DNA from: Mangifera indica
Taxonomy: Eukaryota; Streptophyta; Magnoliopsida; Sapindales; Anacardiaceae
Length of the DNA stretch: 64,000 nt
NCBI RefSeq assembly: GCF_011075055.1
Contig: NC_058153.1
Span: 9,424,001-9,488,000, forward strand
Direction of reading: 5' to 3'
This document shows, one piece after another, positions 12,019 through 22,719 of the stretch (within the stretch, counting starts at the first letter, position 1; each line of letters opens with the position of its first letter). The notes under the pieces were generated by a model, which saw only the letters and a list, made by a program, of their open reading frames with translations, made no database searches and had not been told where the DNA came from. The position numbers and the translations under genes are program-made.

Positions 12019-12970
12019 TAAGTTTGAAATAAAGGTGAGGTTCAATGAGAGGATCACAAAATATGTGAGGGGAATGAAGCGCAAAACAAGGGAAGAGAAC
12101 GGGAGATATTCTTTTGGGTATTAGGCAATCGTTGCTGAAAGGGAAGGTCTTCGGCTCGTCAAACTATAGGAATTTATTCATTATTGATTGTTTCGGGTAG
12201 CCTGATTGCAGCAGGAGTGCCCAAGTTGTTGTCCTGGTAAGTGATATAAAAAAATCAGATCATTATTCTTTAGTTTGTCCTCTACGTTGTATGGGATTGA
12301 TTGTGGTGGGATTGAGTTTTTATTGTATTTGGTTGGGAATCGCAGAAGATCTCTATCAAAGTGTTATTAAAGCTCACAATTATAAAGATGAAAAGAGTAT
12401 ATGCCATAAAGTATGACAATAAAATATGGAGATTCATTCTTCGACTAGTATAGTTGCAATCCAAACCCAAACGGGTGGATCCCATCCTGGTACTCAATAA
12501 TCCAAACTTTTTCCTCTCATATTGGAGCTAGCTCGATTATCCTTTACTCACAACAAATCAAACCAGCCCAAGCTCAACAATTCATCTGGCACATCACCAA
12601 CTTCATTTAAGCCAACCCATGTTACACACACTAGCCCAAACCAATGTCTATGCGCAACTATCCATTTCACACACCTATAACAATTTTATTTTGGTAAATC
12701 AATTTGATGTGTTTTAAGATCAATTGAAACTTTTAAATCAATAACCAGGTAAGTCGATGCAAGAAACAAACTAGTCTCCAAGAAGGATAATTCAGTCAAG
12801 TAAGGGAATATGCACAAACTAGTAATATGTAAGGTTTCAAAAACTAAGTATCCTAAGAGAATCCAAGACTTAAAGGAATGACCATTGGCCAAGGATAATC
12901 AACACAAAAAAATAACAAGATAATTGACCAATAAATACCCAAGGCTTAAAGGACAACCCACCAGCCAAAA
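12019..12970. other. intergenic DNA, no gene
   Basis: No coding pattern was recognised. Short sequences such as AAGGCTTAAAGGACAACCCACC and CTTAAAGGAATGACCATTGG repeat imperfectly just left of the copia element. Confidence 0.45.
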
Positions 12971-12975
12971 GGTTC

Positions 12976-13161
12976 TGAAAACTATAATTTTTTGTATATT
13001 TCATATTCAATAGAATTACAATTATATAGGAGGTTAGGATAGTTAATTTAAGAAGACTATTAACTACTCCTATCTAAGTTTAAGAAGGATATTATAGCAT
13101 TCATATTTTATACAATCTATATGATTCACTATCTATACAAATATCTCAACATATCTCAACA
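12976..13161 (-). repeat. 3' LTR (186 bp)
   Basis: Nearly identical to 17379-17585 except that it lacks about 21 bp of a duplicated ATATCTCAAC-CTATCTCAACA unit at the end. Confidence 0.93.
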
Positions 13162-13168
13162 CTCCCCC

Positions 13169-13830
13169 TCAAGTTGGAGCATATAAATCATATGCACCAA
13201 GCTTGTTATAAATATAGTTAATTCGTGGCCTTCGAAATGATTTTGTCAGGATGTCAGCAAGTTGATCATTTGAATTGACATGACTTGTGCCAATAATGTC
13301 AGATATAACTTTCTCTCGAACAAAGTGACAATCAATTTTTATATGTTTTGTCCTTTCATGAAAAACTGGATTGGAAGAGATGTGAAGAGCAGCTTGGTTA
13401 TCACAAAATAATGTCATTTGTGGAACATCTGTAAACTTTAATTCTTGAATTAACTGCTTCAACCAAACAAGTTCACAGGTAACTAATGTCATAGCACGAT
13501 ACTCAGCTTCGACACTTGATCTAGCCACAACATCTTGTTTCTTGCTTTTCCACGATATAAGATTTCCTCCAACTAAGACACAATATCCAGAAGTAGATCG
13601 TTTATCTAAAAGTGAGTCTGCCCAATCGGCATCAGAATATCTAACTATCTGTGTATGACCCTTATTCTCATAGAGTAGACCTTTTCCTAGTGCTCATTTA
13701 ATATACCGTAGAATCCGAACAACAACATTCCAATGATAAGTACATGGCGACTAAAGAAACTGACTAACAACACTAACTAAAAATGAAATGTCAGGTCGTG
13801 TTATGGTGAGATAATTGAGCTTACCAACCA
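13169..13830 (-). pseudogene. copia RNase H domain
   Basis: Reading leftwards the frame gives SDADWADS, RSTSGYCVLVGGNLISWKSK, then ARSSVEAEYRAM, FCDNQAALHI and HERTKHIKIDCHFVRE. These are the conserved copia RNase H motifs including the catalytic DADW, VEAEY and DNQAA residues. Two in-frame stops upstream, in a stretch usually reading FLQSPCTYHW and in KGALG, disrupt the junction with RT. Confidence 0.9.
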
Positions 13831-14065
13831 ATCTGCGATACCTCCCAAGATCATTAAAAGGCTCCTCCTATCTAGGTAAGAGTTTAGTATTAGGATCTAT
13901 GGGAGAGTCTATGGGTTTACAGTCTAACATCCCTGTTTCTTCTAGAATATCCAAAGCATACTTTCTTTGTGAGATAACAATTCCAGATTTAGATTGTGCC
14001 ACTTCTATGCTGAGAAAATACTTGAGTGGCCCCAAATCTTTAATCTGAAAATGTATAATCAGATG

Positions 14066-14647
14066 TTACTTTAATTGCATAATGTTATCTTGATCATTTC
14101 CTGTTATAACAATATCATCCACATAAACAACCAAATAGATACTTTGTCCTTGTGAGGTATGTCTATAGAACACCGAATGATCAGACTCGCTTCTACTCAT
14201 GCCAAATTCCTGAATTACTGTACTAAAACGCCCAAACCAAGCACAGGGAGATTGTTTTAAGCCATATAAAGAGCATCGGAGTTTACAAACCAATCTAGAC
14301 TCCCCTTGAGCAACAAAACCAGGTGGTTGCCCAATATAAATCTCCTCCTGAAGTTCACCATGGAGAAAAGCATTCTTGATATCCAACTGATGTAGAGGCC
14401 AATGCCTAATGGTAGCCATAGAGAGAAATAGACGAACAGATGACATTTTAGCCACTGGAGAGAATGTTTCATAATAGTCTAGGCTATATATTTGGGTGTA
14501 CCCTTTCACAACCAACCGAGCTTTCAATCTATCAACCTTGCCATCCGAACCAACTTTAACAGTATAGATCCACCAACAACCAACAGTGGTGTGTCCAGGA
14601 GGTAATGGAACTAAATCCCAAGTACCATTGGCATGTAAAGCAGACAT
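14066..14647 (-). pseudogene. copia reverse transcriptase domain
   Basis: RT (PF07727 type) is recognisable from NGTWDLVPLP, KARLVVKGYTQ, YYETFSPVAK, LDIKNAFLHGEL, YGLKQSP and an intact YVDD catalytic motif (LVVYVDDIVI). A stop just upstream (DPE, stop, QQAILDEMSALHANG) separates it from the linker at 14669-15079. The fold itself seems complete, but it cannot be made as part of one polyprotein. Confidence 0.92.
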
Positions 14648-14668
14648 CTCATCCAGTATTGCTTGTTG

Positions 14669-15170
14669 CTATTCAGGGTCAGAAAGGGTCTCATGAATAT
14701 TATTAGGAATAGAAATAGAGGACAATTTAGACATAAATGCATAATATGATGGTGATAAGCGATGATAACTAAGGAAATTATAAATAAGATGAGGATTACG
14801 AGTGGAACGCATACCTTTGCGAATGGCAATGGGAAACTGATCAACAAGAGACAAGACCTCAGTACTTGAGGAGATTGATGTAGGAAGTGGAGGCATAGGA
14901 ATCTCAGGAGTTACCTTATGAACATCTTCACTTGTAAGACCCGTACTTGGCTGAGGAGACTCCTCAGTGAGAAGAGTAGACTCAGATAGAGAATTAGGAA
15001 ATGAGATAATATAAGACAATGGAAGAGTTTCTGTGATAGGTGAACCACCTGGAGAAGACTCAAAAAAGGTAACGTCCACAGAAATATAATATCAACGTGT
15101 TTAAGGAGAATAACACCGATATCCTTTCTGAAGATGAGAGTACCCAAGAAAGACACATTTGAGAGCACGA
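14669..15170 (-). pseudogene. copia integrase-RT linker remnant
   Basis: Starts near DVTFFES and runs through a Ser/Pro-rich linker, as in many copia polyproteins. A frameshift near 15080-15170 puts the preceding CVFLG-like segment in another frame. Confidence 0.6.
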
Positions 15171-15174
15171 GCAG

Positions 15175-15848
15175 TTAACTTGTCCTAACCAGGGATAGGT
15201 TATGAATAAAATAAGTACACCCAAAAATACGAAGAGAAAGAGAATATAGAGGTTGTTCAGGATGTAAAATAGAGTGAGGTACCTGATGCTGTAAAACTAA
15301 AAATGGCATTCGATTTATTAGAAAGCAAGCAGTGAGGACTACATCAGCCCAAAATTGAGAAAGGACGTTATTGTGTATAAGAAGGGTACGAGCAGTTTCA
15401 AGGAGGTGTCGATTTTTACGTTCAACAACCCTATTTTGTTGAGGGGTATAAACACAAGATGACTGATGTAAAATACCTTGAGAAGACATAAACTTGGTTA
15501 AAGGAACAAAGAAATATTCAGTAGCATTATCACTACGAAGGATACGTATAGTAGTAGAAAATTGTGTTTTTATTTCAGCACAAAAAGTCTAAAAATAGAG
15601 AATAACTCAGATCGATTTTTCATTAAAAATAACCAAGTGCAATGAGAATAATCGTTAATAAAAGTAACAAAGTATTTAAATCCTAAAACAGACACGACTC
15701 TACTAGGACCCCAAACATCTGAATGAACTAACTCAAAAGGGGATACAGCCTGATTATTGACTTGCTTGGGAAATATTTTTCTAATATGTTTTTCAAGCTG
15801 ACACAACTCATATTGAAGAAATGATAAAGAAGACAAACTAAGTACCAT
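15175..15848 (-). pseudogene. copia integrase domain, frameshifted
   Basis: Two pieces are seen. The first carries the end of the zinc-binding region (CQLEKH) and the core start FELVHSDVWGPS. The second carries SSCVYTPQQNRVVERKNRHL with the catalytic Glu, then LRIFGCTYFIHNL. The segment around the second catalytic Asp between them is not in a continuous frame. Known function is insertion of the cDNA; this copy is broken. Confidence 0.88.
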
Positions 15849-15973
15849 ATTCTATAGTTTGAAGATACTAGGATGTCCGAGGCGGTTGTGAAGAACTATC
15901 GGAGACTCAGTAATTGGGTAGGCTACAGACTCAGATGGTAGATGTAAGTGGTAGAGACCCTATGACTCACGTC

Positions 15974-16411
15974 CTATGTCAATCGTCCGTCTCGTACTAC
16001 GTCCTGTATAACAAAAGAATCTTTAATAAAGGTAATAGCACAGTCTAAATAATGAGTGAGTTTACTCACAGAGATGAGATTAAAAGGGCATTCAGGTATA
16101 TAAAGTATAAAGTTTAAAGGTAAAGAAGAAAGAGGAAGTACACGACCTAAAGTCGTTGCTTGAGCTACAGAACCATTGGCTAATGTGACAGCAGGTAGAG
16201 ACTGAGATTTAGTACAATGAGAAAGTAAATTAAGGTTACCAGAGATATGGTCAGAAGCACCAGAATCGAGAACCCAAGGTCTAGAAGGAGAGGATTGAGT
16301 GAAGCATACGACTGGGTGACCTGGATATGCACTAGAAGCAATGTTGGATGAAGAATGCTTCGATGTCTGATACTTGAGATATTCTTTGTAATCAGCACCT
16401 ATAAGAGTCAA
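15974..16411 (-). pseudogene. copia aspartic protease and pre-integrase region
   Basis: PWVLDSGASDHISGN holds the aspartic protease D-S-G-A motif. It is followed by TLANGS and LNFILYIPECPFNLISVSKL, typical of the protease to pre-integrase span of copia. Confidence 0.88.
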
Positions 16412-16476
16412 TGATGGTTGAGACTGATTATTAGAAGAGTGTGGAACATCATGAACATCGTGGCCAAGGAGGACGA

Positions 16477-16737
16477 CTATGGAGCACTTGTGAGATATTT
16501 TTTGTAATCAACCCGAAGAGGACGACCATGTAGTTTACAGCATTTGTCTCTAGTATGACCCCATTTATGGCAATAATTACATCGTGGTCGATTCCCTCGA
16601 CCAGTATGTTCTCCTTGTTGAGTATAGGAGGCAAATGCAGATAAGTCTAGGTTAGAACCTGTTATAATACTTGGAGAGGACACATAGAGCAATCGAGGAA
16701 AAACCTCATCAAGTGATGGGATAACTGCACTAGCCAT
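16477..16737 (-). pseudogene. copia gag, truncated, with zinc knuckle
   Basis: The reading frame begins MASAVIPSLDEVFPRLL and soon reaches the zinc knuckle CNYCHKWGHTRDKC (C-x2-C-x4-H-x4-C, complete). In related elements about 200 residues of capsid domain precede PSLDE. Here the start lies only five residues before it, so most of the capsid domain is missing. The GC-richer leader at 16750-17370 shows no convincing capsid frame. Confidence 0.8.
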
Positions 16738-17378
16738 AATAATTGGAATAAAATAGAAAACTTAATCCACCTGGTAGAAGAAGCGTTGAAAAGCTCTCGA
16801 AGATGAGGTCGGTAAAAGAATCACAGTCTAAAGAGAAGAGAAAAGCTGGCAGAAACTGATTTTTGACAATAACAGCGACAGACAGTGACAAAACGAAGTG
16901 TGGATGGCCGAAGGAGGATTATCGGATCTTTTTGTAATTGACAGTGCCAACGGTGAGACAGCACGCGCTCCGGAGAAGTAAATCAAAGATCATAGCCTAA
17001 GCAAGAAAAACGGCTAGCGCGTGCGAGATATTCCGACGTCGGATGATGGCAGAGTTTCCACGGATGGAATCACCGATGTCGTCTGAGTCCAATAGAGAGG
17101 GCAGTGTCGTTCCACAATTGCCAGAACAGGAGATCGACGACAGAGAATGTCGAAAGGACAAGCCACGCGTGTGAGCACATGCAATGGCGAACGACAACGG
17201 GACTTCGACGGCTTTGATGGTGAGACTATTTCGATCCCTCCAGTGTGAGCACAATCACCGAAAAATGATGAAATCACGGTGATCGAAGAAACAGTTAGAA
17301 ATGGGGCTTTTATTTGCTGGAAACTGAATAGCGGATGCCGAAAAAAATTTCAAATTCTTATTCTAGGCTCTGATACCA

Positions 17379-17585
17379 TGAAAACTATAATTTTCTGTAT
17401 ATTTCATATTCAATAGAATTACAATTATATAAGAGGTTAGGATAGCTAATTTAAAAAGACTATTAACTACTCCTATCTAACTTTAGGAATGATATTATAG
17501 CATTCCTATTTTATACAATCTATATTATTCACTATCTATACAAATATCTCAACATATCTCAACAATATCTCAACCTATCTCAACA
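17379..17585 (-). repeat. 5' LTR (207 bp)
   Basis: Partner of 12976-13161; the plus-strand right end carries AATATCTCAACCTATCTCAACA, an extra 21 bp unit. Confidence 0.93.
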
Positions 17586-17590
17586 AGTTC

Positions 17591-18273
17591 CACCACCAAA
17601 CTCCGGCCAAAGAAGAGACTGGATAAAAGATAAAAAATGCTCAGGAAACAAACAAGTTTTTTTATTCAATGATGTTTACCCTTGATACATGAAGCAAGTA
17701 AGCCTTTTATAGGCTTTAAAATACAACTGTTTAATACATATGAAATTCAAATAAAATGATAAACTAATATAATTGAATCTCCCAAACAAAAAAAGTATTA
17801 GTTTATGTGGTGTTCAAACAAGGAAAAGGATAAGAAGCCACCAAGGATTGCCAACTTTGTCTTTGCCAAAAGAGTAAAAAGCCTTAAGCCACCTACATGT
17901 CTTGCTTGTCTCCTTCCATAAATGCTTCATTGACCTTGCTTGAGCTTTCCCATGAAGAACTAATACACTATTAATAGAATTTAGCATAATTAAACATACA
18001 ATTACACTAATTAAATATCAATTAAGTAAAGAGACAACTTCATTAGGCTTAGATGCTATTCTTGGACTCAAGTAAACACATTACATCCAATTGAGTGATT
18101 TGAATCATTAGAGCTATTAAGGCCGAATGGCATGAAAAATGAGCATAGGCTTAGTCATAGTTGTTGGCGCTTAATTGTAGCATATTGGTCGAATCCACAT
18201 CACAATTTTATTTGTCATACATATAAGTGCATACTTATGCAATAATAGATGAAGAAAATTGTCAACTTTATCA
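17591..18273. other. intergenic DNA, no gene
   Basis: Non-repetitive within this window, with no coding pattern I can support. Confidence 0.45.
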
Positions 18274-18282
18274 TTAATAAAA

Positions 18283-19036
18283 GGCCAAAGGACTTATTCT
18301 CACCCAGAGTATGTGTTTGTCCCAAATTCTCATCTTTAACTTTTTAAAACTCATTTGCTTACTTATAAACAGATAAGTCTATTTGTTTTAAGGCTAAATT
18401 TGTCATTTTACCTATAATATTAAAAATATACTAAAATTTTATCTATTTTCCCCCCTAAACTTTAAAACTTAACAATTTCCCTATATGTCAAGTTTTAAAA
18501 AACAATATTTTTCCCTCTAGGGTTTAGTTTTCAATTTCGGTGTCAACTTTGACACCATCGTTGGCAGCTACTCCTGCCTAACACTTCATCTTCCTCTAGC
18601 AGTGTCTCTCTCGGCATTTCTCCCTCCTTCGGTCGGCTATTCAAACTGGAAAGACAAAAAGGGGATCCCTTGTCTTCGTTGAGAAGACAAAGCGCTCCAT
18701 CTTGAATAGTCGACCGGAGGAAGGAGAAATGTCGAGAGAGACACCGTCAAAGGAAGAAGAAGCATTGGGAGGGAGAGGCTATTGACAATGGCACTAGAGA
18801 TGTCATCGAGAATTGAAAACTAAACCCTAAAGGGGAAAATGTTTTTTCTTTTTTAACTTAACTTTGTGGAAAAATTGTTAGTTTTTAGAGTTGAAGGGGG
18901 GAAATAAGATAAAATTTTAATGGGTTAGAGATTCGTTAACTTTAATCTTTCATAGGTAGATAAATGGGTTTATCGATATTAAAGGGTAAGAATCGAAGAA
19001 AAACGCATACTTTGGGTGAGAATAAGTCATTTGGCC
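18283..19036. mobile_element. foldback element, 754 bp, Mutator-like duplication
   Basis: Ends are GGCCAAAGGACTTATTCTCA and, reverse complemented, GGCCAAATGACTTATTCTCA. The flanks TTAATAAAA (18274-18282) and TCAATAAAA (19037-19045) match at 8 of 9 positions. The whole element is a large imperfect palindrome, with inner arms at 18602-18644 and 18702-18744. It has no transposase frame. The 9 bp duplication and long terminal inverted repeats suggest a non-autonomous Mutator-like element, inferred from structure only. Confidence 0.82.
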
Positions 19037-19429
19037 TCAATAAAATATGATACATCGTTTAAATAAAATTATATAAATAGCCTTCAAGGATTGACTTTAG
19101 AGCAAATACTCTCTTCATTATTAACCATCTTAGCGGGTCATCTTCCCAACTGATATCAAACTTTTCGTTCAAGTTACAGACACAAGCAACTATCAAAGAA
19201 CCAATTAAAGAACCAAAAGCAGCATTAAAGCCATAGAAGTTTTAATTGAACTGAGCATATAAGGGAAGTAAGTTATGTTTTAAGTGAATGGATGAATTAG
19301 TTGAGTGTCATGGCTCATATTTTTACTGAGACTTTGATAGTGAAAGTTTAGAAAAGGAAACTCTGGGGAAGTTCCAGTCAACTAAGCTGTGGACGGTTGG
19401 GTTGAAGAAGAAAAGTGAAATAATAATAA

Positions 19430-20587
19430 GAGTAAATTACATTTCCCACCCAAGGTTTAGTTCAAAAACACTTGTCCACCCTTAGATTACATAAATGACA
19501 CTTTATTACCCAAAATGTAATACCGTTAACTAAAAAAAATTATCACAACTCCAAACACATAAATTACTAAATTATCCCTAATAATTTAATTTAATATAAA
19601 ATTACCATTTTCTCTCTCCTTCTCTATTTCTTCTTCTTTTTTGCTCAGCCATTTTCTCTCTCCCTCTTCTTTGTTTCTTCTTCCTTTGCCCAACCATTTT
19701 TTCTCTCCCTCTTCTTTGTTTCTTATTCCTTTTCCCAACCATTTTCTCACTCCCTCTTCTTTGTTTCTTCTTCCTTTTTACCCAACCATTTTCTCTCTCT
19801 CTCTTCTTTGATTCTTTTGCGTTTTTGCCAAGCCATTTCTCTTAGAAGTTCTAATTTTTCCTTGTTAACTTCAATCAACTAGGTAATCTACACCATCAGA
19901 ATATAAACATCAAATGTGTGATTTTATACTAAGAAGCCACATGAAATTTCATTTATTTTCTTTTTAGCATTTTCAACGTTTCTAATTATTTAAAACATAT
20001 CCATAAATATGGGTTTATGAAGTTTTGAAGAAGATAGTCATAAAATCTAAAAGCTGAGTTCGAACTTTTATTTTGAATTTAATTTTCTAATTCAGATTTT
20101 CAAGGTTTTAAATTCAGATTTTGATATTGATTTTATTTTATATTTTTAATTTTGAGTTAAATTTAAGGATAAATTATTTTTTGGTGAATCTAATATCATA
20201 TAGATTGAAAAATATTTAATGATATTTACCCTTTTATCAGTGAATACTTGTTAAAATGTTATGTTTTGGGTGAAAAAATGTTATTTATATTATTTAAGGG
20301 TAGAAGGGTTGGTGATGACATCGGAGATGGCGTCGGCAATTGAAAATAAACCTTAGGGAGAATGTTATTTTTAAAACTTCACATAAAAATGAATTGTTAG
20401 TTTTTTTAATTTAAGGGAGAAAAGAAGATGAAATTTTAGTTTATTTTTAATATTACAGATAAAATGATGATTTTACTCTTAAAATTATCAGACTTAATAG
20501 TTCATAAATAAGTAAAGAATTTTTTAAAATTAAAAGATAAAAACTCAGGATAAGAGCAATAATTGGATAGAAATAAGTCCTTCGGCC
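19430..20587. mobile_element. foldback-family element, 1158 bp, mixed ends
   Basis: The right end reverse complements to GGCCGAAGGACTTATTTCTA, like the other foldback elements. The left end, GAGTAAATTACATTTCCCAC, is of the family B type. The flanks TAATAATAA (19421-19429) and TAATAATGA (20588-20596) match at 8 of 9, though they are low-complexity. The left half contains a CT-rich tandem repeat. No transposase is seen. Confidence 0.6.
19605..19832. repeat. five-copy CT-rich minisatellite, about 45 bp unit
   Basis: Units start at 19605, 19649, 19694, 19739 and 19786 with CCATTTTCTCTCTCCCTCTT and end TTTGCCCAA or similar. Spacing is 44-47 bp. Confidence 0.9.
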
Positions 20588-20663
20588 TAATAATGAAGTA
20601 AGAGTTGCTTGTATAGCACTAGGACACCAGTCAAGCAAATTGCATGAGATCTTTTTTTAATTA

Positions 20664-21723
20664 GGGAGGACTATTTCCCACCCAACTTTTGATGCGTTTT
20701 TAAGATGCCACCCACGCCAGATGAAAATCCAGTTTTTCCACCCATGACCAAACTGCCGTCCATTTTTTCAGTTAGGACTAGGGGCAAAATCGTCATTTAC
20801 TATTTAAAACATTAAAACTTTAAAATTTTACCGTTTCCCCCTTCAGGTTTCAAAAAGTAATAACCCATCCTCAAAGTTTGAAAACTTTAATTTCACCCCC
20901 TAGGGTTTTGCTTCCTTCTCCGGCCACCACCGACGGCCGCTGCAATCGATCGATGGGAGATCTCCGACTACAAAGGACGACGAAGGACGACCCTTCGTCA
21001 CCCAGATCTAGACGACGAAGAGTCGTCCAGATCTGGAAGAACAGACGAAGGACGACGCTTCGTCGTCCTTCGTCGTCCTTCGTCGTAGCGTCTGGACGAC
21101 GCGACGAGCGACGAAGGACGACGAAGAGTCATCCTTCGTCGTCTGGGTGGAACGACGAAGAGAGACCTCTTCGTCGCACGGTGGTGCGACGAAGAGATCT
21201 CTGTCTCTTCGTCGCATTGTGCGACGAAGAGATCTCCGTCTCTTCGTCGCACCATGCACCAGGAGAAGGAGATCTCCGTCTCTTCCTTCTTCGGCCACCA
21301 CTGTCGTCGCACCAAGAGAAGGAGGAAGCAGGTGACTACGTCGGAGACGACGTCGGGAGATGAAGTTGAAGAATGGGGGTGAAACTGCTAGTTTTGAAAG
21401 TTATGGGGGGCGGCTGTTTTTTTGAAAAATTTGGAAACCCTAGGTTTGGGGGTGAAAATGTTAGTTTTCAAAGTTTAAAAACTTTAGGTAAGGTGAAATG
21501 CTAGTTTCTAAAACCTATGGGGGGTGAAGGAAAACCTCACATCAATTTTGGGATGAATTTTGTAGAGGGGTATTTTTGTCATTTCATCTAATAAGATTTT
21601 ACCCTTATGCAAACAGAAACCATCCAAATTAACAGCTCATGGGTGGAAAAACTGGATTTTCATCTGGCATGTGTGGCATTTTGAGAACGCATCAAAAGTT
21701 GGGTGGGAAATAGTCCTTCTCCC
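20664..21723. mobile_element. foldback element, 1060 bp, perfect 9 bp duplication
   Basis: The flanks TTTTAATTA at 20655-20663 and 21724-21732 are identical. Ends are GGGAGGACTATTTCCCACCC and, reverse complemented, GGGAGAAGGACTATTTCCCA. Arms extend at least 90 bp inward, including the blocks GATGCGTT and GAAAATCCAGTTTTTCCACC. The core at 20930-21360 is GC-rich and made of reiterated GACGAAG / CGTCGTCC motifs. Apparent long reading frames in the core on both strands are by-products of this repeat. Confidence 0.9.
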
Positions 21724-21756
21724 TTTTAATTATTATAGGATACGCGGTTTTAACTA

Positions 21757-22710
21757 GGCCAAAAGTCTTATTCCTATCCAAGGTATAGTAAAATCTCAAA
21801 GTCATACCCATAAACTTTTAAAAATTTAAATATCCACTCATAAGACAATTTTTGTTAAAAATCTTAGTTACGGTTAAGGGTAAAACCATCACTTATTAAA
21901 AATTTTTTAAAAATTAAACTTTTATCACATTTTCCTCCTTTAGATTTTAAAACTTACAATTTTTTTCTACCCAAAGTTTGAAAAATGACAATTTTTTCAT
22001 AGGATATTTTTTCCTCTTTTCTTCGACGAGGATCCACTATCTCCGACCATTGGCCGTTCTCTCTCCCCACCTCTCTTTGACTATCGATCAACAAAAATCT
22101 TATAGAAATCTAGACAATCTCCGCCTAGAAATCAAGATGAAAGTCTTTTGGAAATATAGACGATTTTTGTCTACATGATGATGGCTAGACAACGATATTC
22201 AAATGAATCATCTAAATGCATCATCATCTAGACAAAGAGATCTCTTTGTCTAGACTTTGTTGTTTAGACGAAAGTCGTCTAGAAGATTTTCAGATGACTT
22301 TCATTGGATTTTCAGATGGAAATCTTTTAGATTTTTAGACGATTTTCATCGATCATTTGTCAAAGAGATCAAGAGGGAGAGATAAGGTGAGAGAAGAATG
22401 GCTGATGGTTAGAGACGGTGGATCATCATCGGAGAAAAAAAAGAAAATACCCACTAGGGGGAAAATTATCACTTTTCAAACTTTGAAAGAAATTTTTTGG
22501 TGGGACAGATTGTGAGTTTTCAAATTGAGGGGGAGAAATATGATAAAAGTTTAGTTTTTTTTATTTTTTTTTATAAAACAGTTTTATCTTTAATTTTAAC
22601 CAAAATTTTTAATAAAAATTATCTTATGAGTAAGTATTTGAGTTTTAAAAAATTAAAAATATGACTTTTGGATTTCACTGCACCATGGTTGGGAGTAAGT
22701 CTTTTTGGCC
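21757..22710. mobile_element. foldback element, 954 bp
   Basis: Ends are GGCCAAAAGTCTTATTCCTA and, reverse complemented, GGCCAAAAAGACTTACTCCC. The flanks TTTTAACTA (21748-21756) and ATTTAACTA (22711-22719) match at 8 of 9. The core at 22130-22340 is built from reiterated TCTAGACGA / GATTTTCATC motifs, unrelated in detail to the neighbour's core. Confidence 0.85.
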
Positions 22711-22719
22711 ATTTAACTA

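Larger units (their letters stand above)
12976..17585 (-). mobile_element. Ty1/copia LTR retrotransposon, defective
   Basis: The element lies on the minus strand. LTRs are 12976-13161 (3') and 17379-17585 (5'), both reading TGAAAACTATAA...CTCAACA on the plus strand. The flanks GGTTC (12971-12975) and AGTTC (17586-17590) form a 4-of-5 target duplication. The primer site TGGTATCAGAGCC, complementary to initiator tRNA-Met, adjoins the 5' LTR, and a GAGGGGGAG polypurine tract adjoins the 3' LTR. Domains run gag zinc knuckle, protease, integrase, RT, RNase H, the copia order. The frame is interrupted by several stops and at least one frameshift. Confidence 0.93.

Noticed and set aside
14257..14472. 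Alternative-frame ORF within the copia RT
   Set aside because: Shadow of the RT frame, which carries the recognisable motifs.
16997..17277. Two overlapping minus-strand frames of 85-87 codons in the copia leader
   Set aside because: Located between primer site and gag, with no capsid or other domain. Open by base composition.
20878..21363. 161-codon open frame on the plus strand, with overlapping frames on the minus strand
   Set aside because: It lies in the reiterated GACGAAG core of a foldback element; the product is low-complexity Arg/Ser and all frames are equally open.
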